In this document: piece by piece, positions 35,185 through 43,613 of the stretch
Numbering within the stretch: the stretch's first letter is position 1
Layout of the letters: the number at the start of each line of letters is the position of its first letter
NCBI GenBank assembly: GCA_028875575.1
Contig: JAPPDF010000089.1
Span: 1 to 63,439, forward strand
From: Acidobacteriota bacterium
GTDB lineage: Bacteria; Acidobacteriota; Terriglobia; Versatilivoradales; Versatilivoraceae
Reading direction: 5' to 3'
Length of the DNA stretch: 63,439 nt
Position numbers and translations under genes: made by a program
Notes under the pieces: model-generated
Database searches by the model: none
What the model was told of the DNA's origin: nothing
What the model saw: only the letters and a program-made list of their open reading frames with translations

Positions 35185-35259
35185 TGGCTGGGGCGGGAGG
35201 ATTCGAACCTCCGAATGCGGGTTCCAAAGACCCGTGTCTTACCACTTGACGACGCCCCA
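35185..35259 (-). tRNA. tRNA-Gln (anticodon TTG)
   Basis: Cloverleaf read on the minus strand: acceptor TGGGGCG pairs with CGCCCCA, the anticodon stem CGGGT/ACCCG encloses loop CTTTGGA (anticodon TTG), and the T arm is GGAGG-TTCGAAT-CCTCC. Discriminator base G73 and an encoded CCA at the 3' end (35185-35187). The D arm is short but normal. Its 5' end directly abuts the TAA stop of ispE with no intervening base, and prs follows, so it is probably processed from a shared ispE-tRNA-prs transcript. Confidence 0.97.
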
Positions 35260-36171
35260 TTATCCGATGGCCCGCTGGAGACATTCGACAAGGGAGTGCC
35301 GATATTGGTCCCGGGGCAGGGTTCGAGTCGCCAGGATGCGAACATTCACGGCCCGGAGGGCTGCATGAGCTTGTGTCAGTGCTCCTTTTTCGTCAAATAG
35401 GCCTACCAGCGCCGAACCGCTCCCGGTGAGGCCGGCTTTCCTGGCGCCCCACTGGAGGAGCCTCTGCTTCAGGCGCTTCAGGTCAGGCTGATCCCTGAAA
35501 ACCACCGTTTCGAAGTGGTTCTCCAGCCCATCCCCTGACTCCAACGCGTCCAAATAGGCTGGACAGAAGAGCGGAATCTTACTTTTGTTCACAGGGGTTG
35601 TCAACCGCAAACTCGCCCTCCGATAGGCATCGGCGGTATGCATCGGCCGGGGCGGGACGACGATCAGAACGTGGCAGGGAACCGTGTCCTCCAACGGATA
35701 GACTTCGGAGCCTCGGCCCACTCCGAGCGCCTGTCCACCCACAAAGAAGAAGGGGACGTCCGACCCCAATGCACCCCCGATCTCAAACCGATCCTGGCGG
35801 GACATCCTCAACCCCAGCAGCTCGTCCAATCCCATAACGGCAGCGGCGGCATTGCTGCTTCCCCCGCCGAGGCCGGCGCCCAGGGGAATCCTCTTTTCCA
35901 GGCGAGCCTCCAGCCCCGCCTCCAGCCCCGCATGGCGGCAAACGGCTTCCATGGCTCGAACCACCAGATTGTCACCAGTGTTCAACTCGTCCCGGTCGCA
36001 ATGGAAGGATACTCCTTGACCTTGGGTGCGACGAATTTCCAGCGTGTCATGCAGACCGACGGTTTGAAGGATGGTGCGAATCTCATGATAGCCGTCCTCT
36101 CGTTTTCCCAGGATATGGAGTCCCAGGTTCACCTTGGCGTAGCTGCGCAGCTTGATTCGCTCCGGTTTCAT
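35260..36171 (-). CDS. ispE: 4-(cytidine 5'-diphospho)-2-C-methyl-D-erythritol kinase
   Basis: A 303-residue GHMP kinase of the non-mevalonate isoprenoid pathway. The N terminus SYAKVNLGLHILGKREDGYH is the IspE signature, the ATP loop is PLGAGLGGGSSNAAA, and TGSGSALVGLF is the C-terminal GHMP motif. It phosphorylates CDP-methylerythritol. Length is usual (about 290-310). The stop codon touches the 5' end of the tRNA-Gln gene. Upstream is a strong terminator that separates it from the TPR protein gene. Confidence 0.95.
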   Translation of the reverse strand: MKPERIKLRSYAKVNLGLHILGKREDGYHEIRTILQTVGLHDTLEIRRTQGQGVSFHCDRDELNTGDNLVVRAMEAVCRHAGLEAGLEARLEKRIPLGAGLGGGSSNAAAAVMGLDELLGLRMSRQDRFEIGGALGSDVPFFFVGGQALGVGRGSEVYPLEDTVPCHVLIVVPPRPMHTADAYRRASLRLTTPVNKSKIPLFCPAYLDALESGDGLENHFETVVFRDQPDLKRLKQRLLQWGARKAGLTGSGSALVGLFDEKGALTQAHAALRAVNVRILATRTLPRDQYRHSLVECLQRAIG

Positions 36172-36197
36172 GGTTGAGTTTCCAACAGCACGGACAC

Positions 36198-36229
36198 AAA
36201 AAAGCCCAATCCGTCGAGATTGGGCTTTC
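36198..36229 (-). terminator. Rho-independent terminator
   Basis: On the minus strand a perfect 10-base-pair stem AAGCCCAATC / GATTGGGCTT encloses a 6-base loop and is followed by a run of six T. It lies 18 bases past the stop codon of the TPR protein gene and just before the ispE start, so it should end the TPR transcript. It is the clearest intrinsic terminator I found in the window. Confidence 0.85.
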
Positions 36230-36246
36230 TGGGTCGAATCCGCCGC

Positions 36247-38322
36247 CTACTCATCTTCGGCGGACAAGGCCAGCTTGGTGTCCAGATCCGCCATCTTCTT
36301 CCTGACCTTCCGGGTCTCCTCCTCGTCCTGCCCGTAGGCCACCGAGTGCTGCCAGGACGAGCGAGCTTGCCGGTATTTCCCTTTCCGGTAGTACAGGTCT
36401 CCCATGTGGTCGTGAATAGTGGGATCCCGGCGAACCCGATCCAAGGCGCTCACCAGGTAGCGCTCCGCCTCCTCGATGCGGTCCATTTTGAAATAGACCC
36501 AACCCAGGCTATCCAGATAGGCGCCGTTGTTGGGATCCAAGGCCACCGCCTGCTTGATCAGTTCCAGCGCCTCGTTCAGGTTGACGCCCAGGTCGGCCCA
36601 CATATAGCCCAGGTAATTCAAGGCGGACGCATGCTTCGGGTCCAGGGCGATGACCTTTCTGAAAGTCGCCGCCGCCTTGTCGTATTCCTTCTGACGCTCC
36701 TGCAGGGCTCCCAGCATGAAGTAAAAGGACTTTTCGTGCTCGAAATATTTTTCGGCTTCGTAGAGCCTTTTTTCGGCTTCCTTGAATCGCTTTTCTCTCT
36801 GGTAGACCTGCAGGATGTAGTGGTATATCTCCAGGTCTTCCTTGTTACCCTTGAGCATCTCTTCCAGTTTCCGCAAAGCCTGTTCGGGTTCTCCACTCTC
36901 CGCCAGCACGTCGGCGCAAAGGGCACTGACGGCTCGATTCGCGCTCTGCTCCTTGGCGGCCGTGCAGACGGCCAGAGCTCGCGGAACCTGCCTGGCTGCT
37001 CGATGGAGTCCAATCAGCAAGACCCTGGCCCGGTGCCTGTTTTCCTTGCCCAGCACCTTCAGGTTTTCCCGATCATGGCCGATATAGGTTTCCCCAAGCC
37101 GTTGCAACTCCTGAAAATGACCGGCTGCCTTGTCGAAATTTCCCAACTCCTGAGCCGCCAGGCCGAGATGGGTCAGCGAGATGCTGCGGTTGCGCACGGC
37201 ACCGAAGTTGTCGCCCGGATCTCGGAACAGACTCAGCATCTTTTCAAAACCCGCCTCCGCTTCCTCAAACCGGCCCAGATCGTTGTAAAGCCTGGCCAAT
37301 TCGAAGATGACTTCCACGTTGTTCTGGAGCGAGGCATCGGCTTTCTTCAGATGCTCCAGGGCCTCCTGGTAGCGGTGGCGGGTGCGACTGACCCTCCCAA
37401 GACCCAGGTGAGCCTCCCCATCGTCCGGATCGACTTCCAGGATCTTGCGGTATTCCTTCTCGGCGGGGTCGATCTGTCCGTCGAGGATCAGGGCGCGAGC
37501 AAGGTCCCTGCGCAGCAGGGTCACCAGGGTCACATTGGCGGCCTCGACGTTCATGCCTTTGCGATAGGTCTCGGCCGCCTTCTTGAAATTACCGGATTGC
37601 TCATAAACCAATCCCAATCCTCGAAGTAGCACGGGAGAACCGGAGTTGATCCCGACGGCTCGTTCCTGATATTCGACGGCTTTCTTGAGCTCGTCCTGGC
37701 TGCGATAGAGCTCGGCGAGCATGCTCAGGGCCTCTTCGGAGGAGGGAGCCGCTTCCAGATGCTTCTCCAGGGTGGCGATGGCTTCCCGGGAGCGCCCGGA
37801 CTGACCGTAGAGGCGACCCAGCACCAGCAGCGAGTCGCCGTCCTGAGGGTCCAGTCGCCCAATGGCCTCATACTCGCGGATTGCCTTGCTCAAGGTGTCG
37901 CCGGAGGAGATTCGGTGACCCCTTCTTTCGCTGGCCAGCAGCTCGTAATAGATGGCTCCCAGGCGCTTGCGGGCGCGCAAGTTGTCCGGGTCGATGCGGG
38001 CTGCCGTTTCGAATTGCTGAATGGCTTCCAGGATACGGTTGTTTCTAAGGTAGGCGCTGGCAACTTCCGTATGGAGCTGGGAGGATTGAGGATCGTGGCG
38101 CAGCGCTTTCAGATACTCCGCCTCGGCCTTGAAGAAGCTCCCGCTTTCCTCGAGGAGACGCCCCAGGCTGAAGTGGTAGTAGGCGGCCGATCGATTCACC
38201 GGCTGCGCTTCCGCCTGGCCGACCGGTGTGGTGTCCCCCTGGGCCTGAGCCGCAGCCGCCCAGAAGACCGCCAGTGCGGTCAGCAGGCTCTTCTTCATGA
38301 AACCCGGCCTTGAATGGTTCAT
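36247..38322 (-). CDS. TPR-repeat secreted or periplasmic protein
   Basis: A 691-residue protein made largely of tetratricopeptide repeats, with an N-terminal signal peptide (KKSLLTALAVFWAAAAQAQG). TPR motifs are visible throughout: for example LRHDPQSSQLHTEVASAYL, NFKKAAETYRKGMN, LDPKHASALNYLGYMWADLG and LDPNNGAYLDSLGWVYFKM. The first ATG (38322) has GAGG about 7 bases upstream; an internal ATG at 38298 starts directly at the signal peptide. TPR proteins of this kind act as scaffolds for envelope assembly; no specific partner is suggested. The gene follows purH and is ended by a terminator. Confidence 0.85.
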   Translation of the reverse strand: MNHSRPGFMKKSLLTALAVFWAAAAQAQGDTTPVGQAEAQPVNRSAAYYHFSLGRLLEESGSFFKAEAEYLKALRHDPQSSQLHTEVASAYLRNNRILEAIQQFETAARIDPDNLRARKRLGAIYYELLASERRGHRISSGDTLSKAIREYEAIGRLDPQDGDSLLVLGRLYGQSGRSREAIATLEKHLEAAPSSEEALSMLAELYRSQDELKKAVEYQERAVGINSGSPVLLRGLGLVYEQSGNFKKAAETYRKGMNVEAANVTLVTLLRRDLARALILDGQIDPAEKEYRKILEVDPDDGEAHLGLGRVSRTRHRYQEALEHLKKADASLQNNVEVIFELARLYNDLGRFEEAEAGFEKMLSLFRDPGDNFGAVRNRSISLTHLGLAAQELGNFDKAAGHFQELQRLGETYIGHDRENLKVLGKENRHRARVLLIGLHRAARQVPRALAVCTAAKEQSANRAVSALCADVLAESGEPEQALRKLEEMLKGNKEDLEIYHYILQVYQREKRFKEAEKRLYEAEKYFEHEKSFYFMLGALQERQKEYDKAAATFRKVIALDPKHASALNYLGYMWADLGVNLNEALELIKQAVALDPNNGAYLDSLGWVYFKMDRIEEAERYLVSALDRVRRDPTIHDHMGDLYYRKGKYRQARSSWQHSVAYGQDEEETRKVRKKMADLDTKLALSAEDE

Positions 38323-38466
38323 CCGTTTCCTCGACTTCCTAACCCTTCGGAATTATCTCATGCGGCATGGACCCCGTCAAACTCCCGCCGCCGTTGGCGG
38401 GAGCGACCGGTTCACCGAAATACCCGGTAATTCTCAGGGAATTCCGTGAGGGATTCCCGTGTCGGT

Positions 38467-40035
38467 CTAATGGCGGAAGTGGCGCCTCCCGGTCAATACC
38501 ATGGCCATCCGGTTCTCATTGGCTGCCTGGATGACTTCGCCGTCTCTGACCGATCCGCCGGGCTGGATGACGGCCCGGATGCCGGCCTCGGCTGCAATGT
38601 CGATCCCGTCCCGAAAGGGGAAAAAGGCGTCGGAGGCCATGACACAGCCCTCCAGGGGCGACAGTGCCTTGGAAATGGCCAACCGGGCGGAATCCACCCG
38701 ACTCATCTGTCCCACGCCGATCCCCACGGTCCGATCGGAGCTGGTATAGACGATCGCGTTGGACTTGATGTGCTTGCCTACGATCCAGGCAAATCGGAGG
38801 GCCTCCCACTCCTCGGGCGCGGGGGAGCGGTCGGTAGCCACCTTCCATCCCTCCTCATCCTCCGTCGCTCGATCCACTTCCTGCACCAGCAGGCCGCCTT
38901 CAACTCTCTTGTAGTCCCAGCGTGAAGCAGAGTTCCTCTCTGCCCCATGTCGAAGCAGCCGCAGGTTCTTCCTGGCGCTCAGCCGCTCGAGGGCCTCGGG
39001 TTGGTAGCCCGGAGCGATCACCGCTTCCACAAAGGTCGAGGCGATAGCCTGGGCCGTCTCGGAGTCGACCGTCCGATTGAATCCCAGGACAGAGCCGAAT
39101 GCCGATACGGGATCGCATTGGCGGGCCTTGAGATAGGCGTCGGCCTGGCCGACCCGGGATACGGCCACGCCGCAGGGGTTGTTGTGCTTGATGATGACCG
39201 CGCAGGCGAGCGCGAATTCAGCCGACAACTGGTAGGCCGCGTTGAGATCCAGCAGGTTGTTGAACGACAGCTCCTTGCCCTGCAACTGGACGCTGTCGGG
39301 CAGCAGATTGGCCCCACCAGCCAGCTCTCGATAGAAGGCCGCCTGCTGATGGGGATTCTCGCCGTAGCGCAGGTCCATCACCTTTTCCAGGTCAATGCTC
39401 AACCGGCTCGGAAACGTGCCCGGACCTGGTTGAATGGCTCCGTCAGAGGCTTCCATGCGCGAGAGATGGCTCGAGATTGCCGTGTCGTAACGGGCGGTCA
39501 GGCTGAAGGCCTGCTGGGCCAGACGGAACCTGGACTCCAGGGTCAGCGCTCCTCCTTGGGCCTCGAGCTCCTGAAGAATCCAGCCGTAGTCCTCTTTTCG
39601 AACCACCACGGCCACGTCCCTGAAGTTCTTGGCTGCCGAGCGCACCATGGCGGGCCCGCCGATGTCGATCTGTTCGATAGCCTCCTCCAGAGTAACTCCA
39701 GGCTTGGCGACGGTCTGCTGGAAGGGATAGAGGTTGACCACGAGCATGTCGATGGGATGGATGGCCTGCTCCCGCATCTGCCGCCGGTGCTCCTGGTCTT
39801 GCCTGATCCCCAGCAGGCCCCCGTGGATCTTGGGGTGCAGCGTCTTGACTCGCCCCCCCAGGATCTCCGGGAATCCCGTCACTTCGGACACCTCGGTGAC
39901 CCGCGCCCCGCTCTCCCGCAGAAACCGGGCCGTTCCTCCCGTAGAGACAATTTCGTAGTCCAGGCGCAACAGACCCTTGACGAAGTCCTCCAGACCCTCC
40001 TTGTCGGAGACGCTCACAAGCACTCGGCGACTCAA
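38467..40035 (-). CDS. purH: Bifunctional AICAR transformylase/IMP cyclohydrolase
   Basis: A 522-residue bifunctional purine enzyme. The N-terminal MGS domain (residues 1-150) has [27 protein letters not shown] and [15 protein letters not shown]. The C-terminal transformylase domain has [26 protein letters not shown] and [17 protein letters not shown]. It runs the last two steps to IMP. The start is most likely the TTG at 40035, which has GGAGGG 8 bases upstream; the TTG at 40068 lacks a site. It sits upstream of the TPR gene and immediately before an R3 repeat element. Confidence 0.95.
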   Translation of the reverse strand: MSRRVLVSVSDKEGLEDFVKGLLRLDYEIVSTGGTARFLRESGARVTEVSEVTGFPEILGGRVKTLHPKIHGGLLGIRQDQEHRRQMREQAIHPIDMLVVNLYPFQQTVAKPGVTLEEAIEQIDIGGPAMVRSAAKNFRDVAVVVRKEDYGWILQELEAQGGALTLESRFRLAQQAFSLTARYDTAISSHLSRMEASDGAIQPGPGTFPSRLSIDLEKVMDLRYGENPHQQAAFYRELAGGANLLPDSVQLQGKELSFNNLLDLNAAYQLSAEFALACAVIIKHNNPCGVAVSRVGQADAYLKARQCDPVSAFGSVLGFNRTVDSETAQAIASTFVEAVIAPGYQPEALERLSARKNLRLLRHGAERNSASRWDYKRVEGGLLVQEVDRATEDEEGWKVATDRSPAPEEWEALRFAWIVGKHIKSNAIVYTSSDRTVGIGVGQMSRVDSARLAISKALSPLEGCVMASDAFFPFRDGIDIAAEAGIRAVIQPGGSVRDGEVIQAANENRMAMVLTGRRHFRH

Positions 40036-40107
40036 GTCAGACCCTCCCCTTGGTTCAATTGTCCACAAGAAGCGCCATCATAGTCTGGAAGCCACCGGTC
40101 CGCAAGG

Positions 40108-40590
40108 ATGATGAAGGATGAAGTTTGAAGGAGGAAGTTTGAAGGATGAAGGGTGAAGTTTGAAGGATGAAGGGTGAAGTTTGAAGGATGAAGGGTGAAG
40201 TTTGAAGGGGGAAGGGTTTTGGAGTCGATTTACGGGCTCTGCGCCAGGCTGGAAGCAATCATCTCTGAGACTTCAGAGAACTCGTTGAACGTTTGCACCA
40301 CGATCAACACTATGCTCAATGCGTTAACAAAATCACCCTCACTGCTCGAAGTGAAGTGTGGTTGGTAGAGAGTCTTGGGAGCAAGAAAGCACCGAATGCT
40401 GTCTTATGGCTCATACTGGATATTGTTCGCCCGCCATAAATCGATGGACAATTGCAAACCCGTAAACCGGATCGCTCTCCACCCTCCACCCTTCCTCCTT
40501 CACACTTCAAACTTCCTCCTTCATCCTTCGAACTTCATCCTTCATCCTTCAAACTTCCTCCTTCAAACTTCACACTTCAAACTTCACTAG
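40108..40590. repeat. Composite repeat element, family R3, copy 2 (inverted relative to copy 1)
   Basis: The left arm holds three perfect tandem copies of a 21-base unit (TTTGAAGGATGAAGGGTGAA plus G) at 40138-40200, with degenerate units before. The right arm (40488-40588) is made of CTTCCTCCTTCAAACTTC-type units. The 270-base middle is a diverged reverse complement of the middle of the copy at 32990-33432. It lies between the divergent starts of purH and selA, so both promoters should be in or beside it. No intact gene is present in 40036-40606. Confidence 0.85.
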
Positions 40591-40606
40591 GTATCCTAGA
40601 CCAGTC

Positions 40607-42010
40607 ATGGCTCGAACCTCTTCGCCCGTATACCGCCTGATTCCGGCAGTGGACAGGATTGTCGACAGTCCCCAGGCAGCGGACCTCGTCAGCCGCACCA
40701 GCCGCCCCTTCGTCACCTTCCTGGTCCGCAGGGTCCTGGAGAACCTGCGCCGGGATCTGGCGGAGAGTCCCGAAAGGGAGTGGCCGGCCCCGGAACTGGA
40801 GAAACGCATCCAGGAGACCCTGTATCAGGAGTTTCGCGCCTGGGCCTGCCCCAGCCTGAAGAAGGTCATCAACGCCACCGGCGTTATTCTGCACACCAAC
40901 CTGGGACGGGCGCCGGTGGGAGATGCCGCCCGCAGGCAACTGGAAGAAGTCGCCTCCAACTACTCCAACCTTGAATTCGACCTGGCCCGCGGCAGCCGAG
41001 GCAAGCGAGACGTCATTGCCGGCCGTCTCCTGGAAACGATTCTGAATTGCCCTCGGGCACTGGTGGTCAACAACAACGCGGCGGCCGTGTTTCTCATTCT
41101 CAACTCCCTGGCCGAGGGGGGCGAGGTCCTGATTTCCCGGGGGGAGATGATCGAGATCGGCGATTCCTTCCGGGTTCCCGACATCCTGCGCAAGAGCGGC
41201 GCCCGACTGAAGGAGGTCGGCACCACCAATAAGACCCATCTCGGCGACTACCGGCAGGGTTTCAGCGACAAGACCAGGCTGGTTCTCCGGGTGCATCCCA
41301 GCAACTTCAAGATCTCGGGCTTCACCTCCAAACCGAGCCTGGAGGAGCTGTCAGCCCTCTGCGCCTCCAGGTCCGTGCCTCTGGTGGAGGACCTCGGCAG
41401 CGGCTGCCTGATCGACCTCGAGGCCGAGCGGATCGAGGCCGAGCCCCATCCTCGGGAGAGCCTCTCCCGAGGTGCCGATGTGGTCTGCTTCAGCGGAGAC
41501 AAGCTGCTGGGTGGTTCCCAGGCCGGCATCATCGCCGGAAGCTCCCGCCATGTGCAGAGAATCCGGCAAAATCCCCTCTTCAGGGCCCTGCGTGTGGACA
41601 AGCTGGCCCTGGCGGTCCTGGAGTCCACATTGATTGCCTACCTGACCCGCCGGGAGGAGTTGGAGATCCCAGTGGTGCGGATGATTCGGACGGATGCCGG
41701 CCGTCTGCGGGAGCGGGCGAGCGACCTGGCGGTTCGCCTGTCCGGGCTTCGAACCGACCTGACAGTGGAGGCGGTCGAGGGCGTCTCCGTTATCGGAGGA
41801 GGGTCCACACCCTCCCAGAGCCTGCCAACCTGGCTGCTCCGGCTGCGTACACCCGGAACCTCGGCTGCCGGGCTGGAGTCACGGTTGAGGCGTTCGGACC
41901 CGCCCGTGCTGGCGCGGCTGGACCGGGAAGCCGTCCTGCTGGATCTGAGAACCGTCTTCCCTGCCGACGATGCCCTGCTGGTCGATATCCTGAGCCGGAT
42001 AGACAGGTAG
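40607..42010 (+). CDS. selA: L-seryl-tRNA(Sec) selenium transferase
   Basis: A 467-residue SelA. The PLP lysine is Lys299 in FSGDKLLGGSQAGI. Other family landmarks are the INATGVILHTNLGRAP segment, NNNAAAVFLILN, and RVHPSNFKISGF. It converts Ser-tRNA(Sec) to Sec-tRNA(Sec) using selenophosphate. Length equals that of E. coli SelA. The start at 40607 has no evident ribosome site. No selB, selC or selD is present in the window; selA stands alone next to the sulfatase gene (49 bases ahead on the same strand). It implies the organism may use selenocysteine elsewhere. Confidence 0.93.
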   Translation: MARTSSPVYRLIPAVDRIVDSPQAADLVSRTSRPFVTFLVRRVLENLRRDLAESPEREWPAPELEKRIQETLYQEFRAWACPSLKKVINATGVILHTNLGRAPVGDAARRQLEEVASNYSNLEFDLARGSRGKRDVIAGRLLETILNCPRALVVNNNAAAVFLILNSLAEGGEVLISRGEMIEIGDSFRVPDILRKSGARLKEVGTTNKTHLGDYRQGFSDKTRLVLRVHPSNFKISGFTSKPSLEELSALCASRSVPLVEDLGSGCLIDLEAERIEAEPHPRESLSRGADVVCFSGDKLLGGSQAGIIAGSSRHVQRIRQNPLFRALRVDKLALAVLESTLIAYLTRREELEIPVVRMIRTDAGRLRERASDLAVRLSGLRTDLTVEAVEGVSVIGGGSTPSQSLPTWLLRLRTPGTSAAGLESRLRRSDPPVLARLDREAVLLDLRTVFPADDALLVDILSRIDR

Positions 42011-42059
42011 GTCATCCCCGCCCGCCCCAAAGCTGCATCATTCACCCCGAGGTGCTTTC

Positions 42060-43598
42060 ATGAGTTCCAAGCCCAATATCCTCTTCATCCTGACCGACCA
42101 GCACACACCCCGGGTAGCCGGGTTTGCCGGCGACCCCGTGGTTTGTACCCCCCACCTGGACAACCTGGCCTCGCGGTCGCTGCAGTTCGAAACCGCCAGT
42201 TGCGCCTCACCGGCCTGCACTCCTTCGCGGATGTGCCTGCTGACCGCCATGGAACCGCACCGCTGCGCGGCCTGGGCCAACCACTGGATCATCTTCCCCG
42301 AGCAGGTGACCTGGCCCGGGCACTTCGCCGAGCACGGCTATGCCACCTGCCTGGTGGGCAAGATGCACTTCGGGGGCAAGGATCAGCTGCACGGGTTTCA
42401 AAACCGACCCTACGGGGATTTCCACCACGGTCTTTCCCATCAGCCGGAGCCGCTGAGCTTTTTCCCCAGCTACCACGGCGCCGAGAGCGCGGGAGTCACC
42501 GAAATCCCCGAAAGCCTGATTCAGGACGTCATTGTCACTCGCGAAGCCCAGGCCTTCATTCTGGAACACCAGGACCGGAACCCGAACCAACCCTGGTTCC
42601 TCTGCGCCGGCTACGGCAGGCCCCACGCCCCCTTCACCGCGCCGGGCCGTTACATCCGCCGCTACCGGGACCGGATTCCGCCCCTGCAGCAACCCGCTGA
42701 CTGCGCGGACCGCCTGGAACCCTACGCCCGCCGCCTCTACGACAGGCTTAATTCCCATTTGACCGAGGAACAGATTCGGAGAGGACGGGAAGCCTACTAC
42801 GCCTGTGTCGACTATGTGGATGATTGCATTGGAGAACTGCTGGGCACGCTCCGGCAAAACGGTCTGCTCGAAAATACCCTGGTCATCTACACCAGCGACC
42901 ACGGGGAGATGGGAGGGGCTCACGGACTATGGCAGAAGTCGGTCTACTACGAAGAATCCATGGGGGTTCCCCTTCTCATCAGCGGCCCCGGGGTCCAGCC
43001 GGGTCACGCCCGACTGTCCGAGGTAATCTCCCTGATGGACCTCTTTCCGACCTGCTGCAGCCTGGCCGGTCTGCCCATTCCCCCGGGGCTGGACGGGATG
43101 GATTTCGGTCCGCTCTTGAGGGATCCGGTCCGGGGGGAATCCCCTCGCGAGTTTGCGCCCAGCCAGTACTGCCAGTGGGGAACCCGAATCAAGACCCAGG
43201 CCCTTCCCATCGGGCAGGCGACCCGCGCCTGGAGGGCCATCCGCACCCGCGACTGGAAATTCGTGGATGTTCACGGCGGAAACCCGCTGCTGTTCGACAT
43301 GGTCAACGATCCCCAAGAGATGACCAACCTGGCCGAACGTCCCGAGCATGCGGAACGATGCAGCATGCTGCGGCAGCAACTCTTTCAGGGCTTTGGCTGG
43401 GAGGAGGCCATGGCTCAACTGCGGGCCGACCGCGACCGGGTCCCGGAACTTGTCTCCGGCATCCAGCCCACCACTCCCAACCAGTACCGGTTGCCGGACG
43501 GACGAATCTTCGATGCCGAGACTTCCCTCTACCAGGCTCGCTGGCTGCCCGTGGACGACAACGCCACCGGGGGCATCATTCCCCAGCAGTTCGGTTAG
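42060..43598 (+). CDS. Sulfatase family protein
   Basis: A 512-residue type I sulfatase. The N terminus has KPNILFILTDQHTPR with metal ligands Asp and Gln, and the formylglycine site is Cys53 in CTPSRMCLLTA (the C-x-P-S-R motif). The second metal site is TSDHGEMGGAHGLWQK. There is no signal peptide, so it is cytoplasmic unless exported otherwise, and it needs a formylglycine-generating enzyme not seen here. The substrate would be a sulfated sugar or related small molecule. GAGGTG precedes the ATG by 7 bases. It is followed by a putative glycosidase with a 15-base gap; probably one operon. Confidence 0.9.
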   Translation: MSSKPNILFILTDQHTPRVAGFAGDPVVCTPHLDNLASRSLQFETASCASPACTPSRMCLLTAMEPHRCAAWANHWIIFPEQVTWPGHFAEHGYATCLVGKMHFGGKDQLHGFQNRPYGDFHHGLSHQPEPLSFFPSYHGAESAGVTEIPESLIQDVIVTREAQAFILEHQDRNPNQPWFLCAGYGRPHAPFTAPGRYIRRYRDRIPPLQQPADCADRLEPYARRLYDRLNSHLTEEQIRRGREAYYACVDYVDDCIGELLGTLRQNGLLENTLVIYTSDHGEMGGAHGLWQKSVYYEESMGVPLLISGPGVQPGHARLSEVISLMDLFPTCCSLAGLPIPPGLDGMDFGPLLRDPVRGESPREFAPSQYCQWGTRIKTQALPIGQATRAWRAIRTRDWKFVDVHGGNPLLFDMVNDPQEMTNLAERPEHAERCSMLRQQLFQGFGWEEAMAQLRADRDRVPELVSGIQPTTPNQYRLPDGRIFDAETSLYQARWLPVDDNATGGIIPQQFG

Positions 43599-43613
43599 CG
43601 GTAAGGAGATCCC

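Noticed and set aside
36220-37629. A 469-codon plus-strand frame opposite the TPR gene
   Set aside because: Antisense shadow; the minus-strand frame has regular TPR motifs and a signal peptide.
38436-38460. Hairpin GGGAATTCC...GGATTCCC after purH as a terminator
   Set aside because: The stem is imperfect and no T run follows on the minus strand.
40138-40200. Possible CRISPR array in the tandem units
   Set aside because: The 21-base units are directly joined with no spacers, and no cas genes are present.
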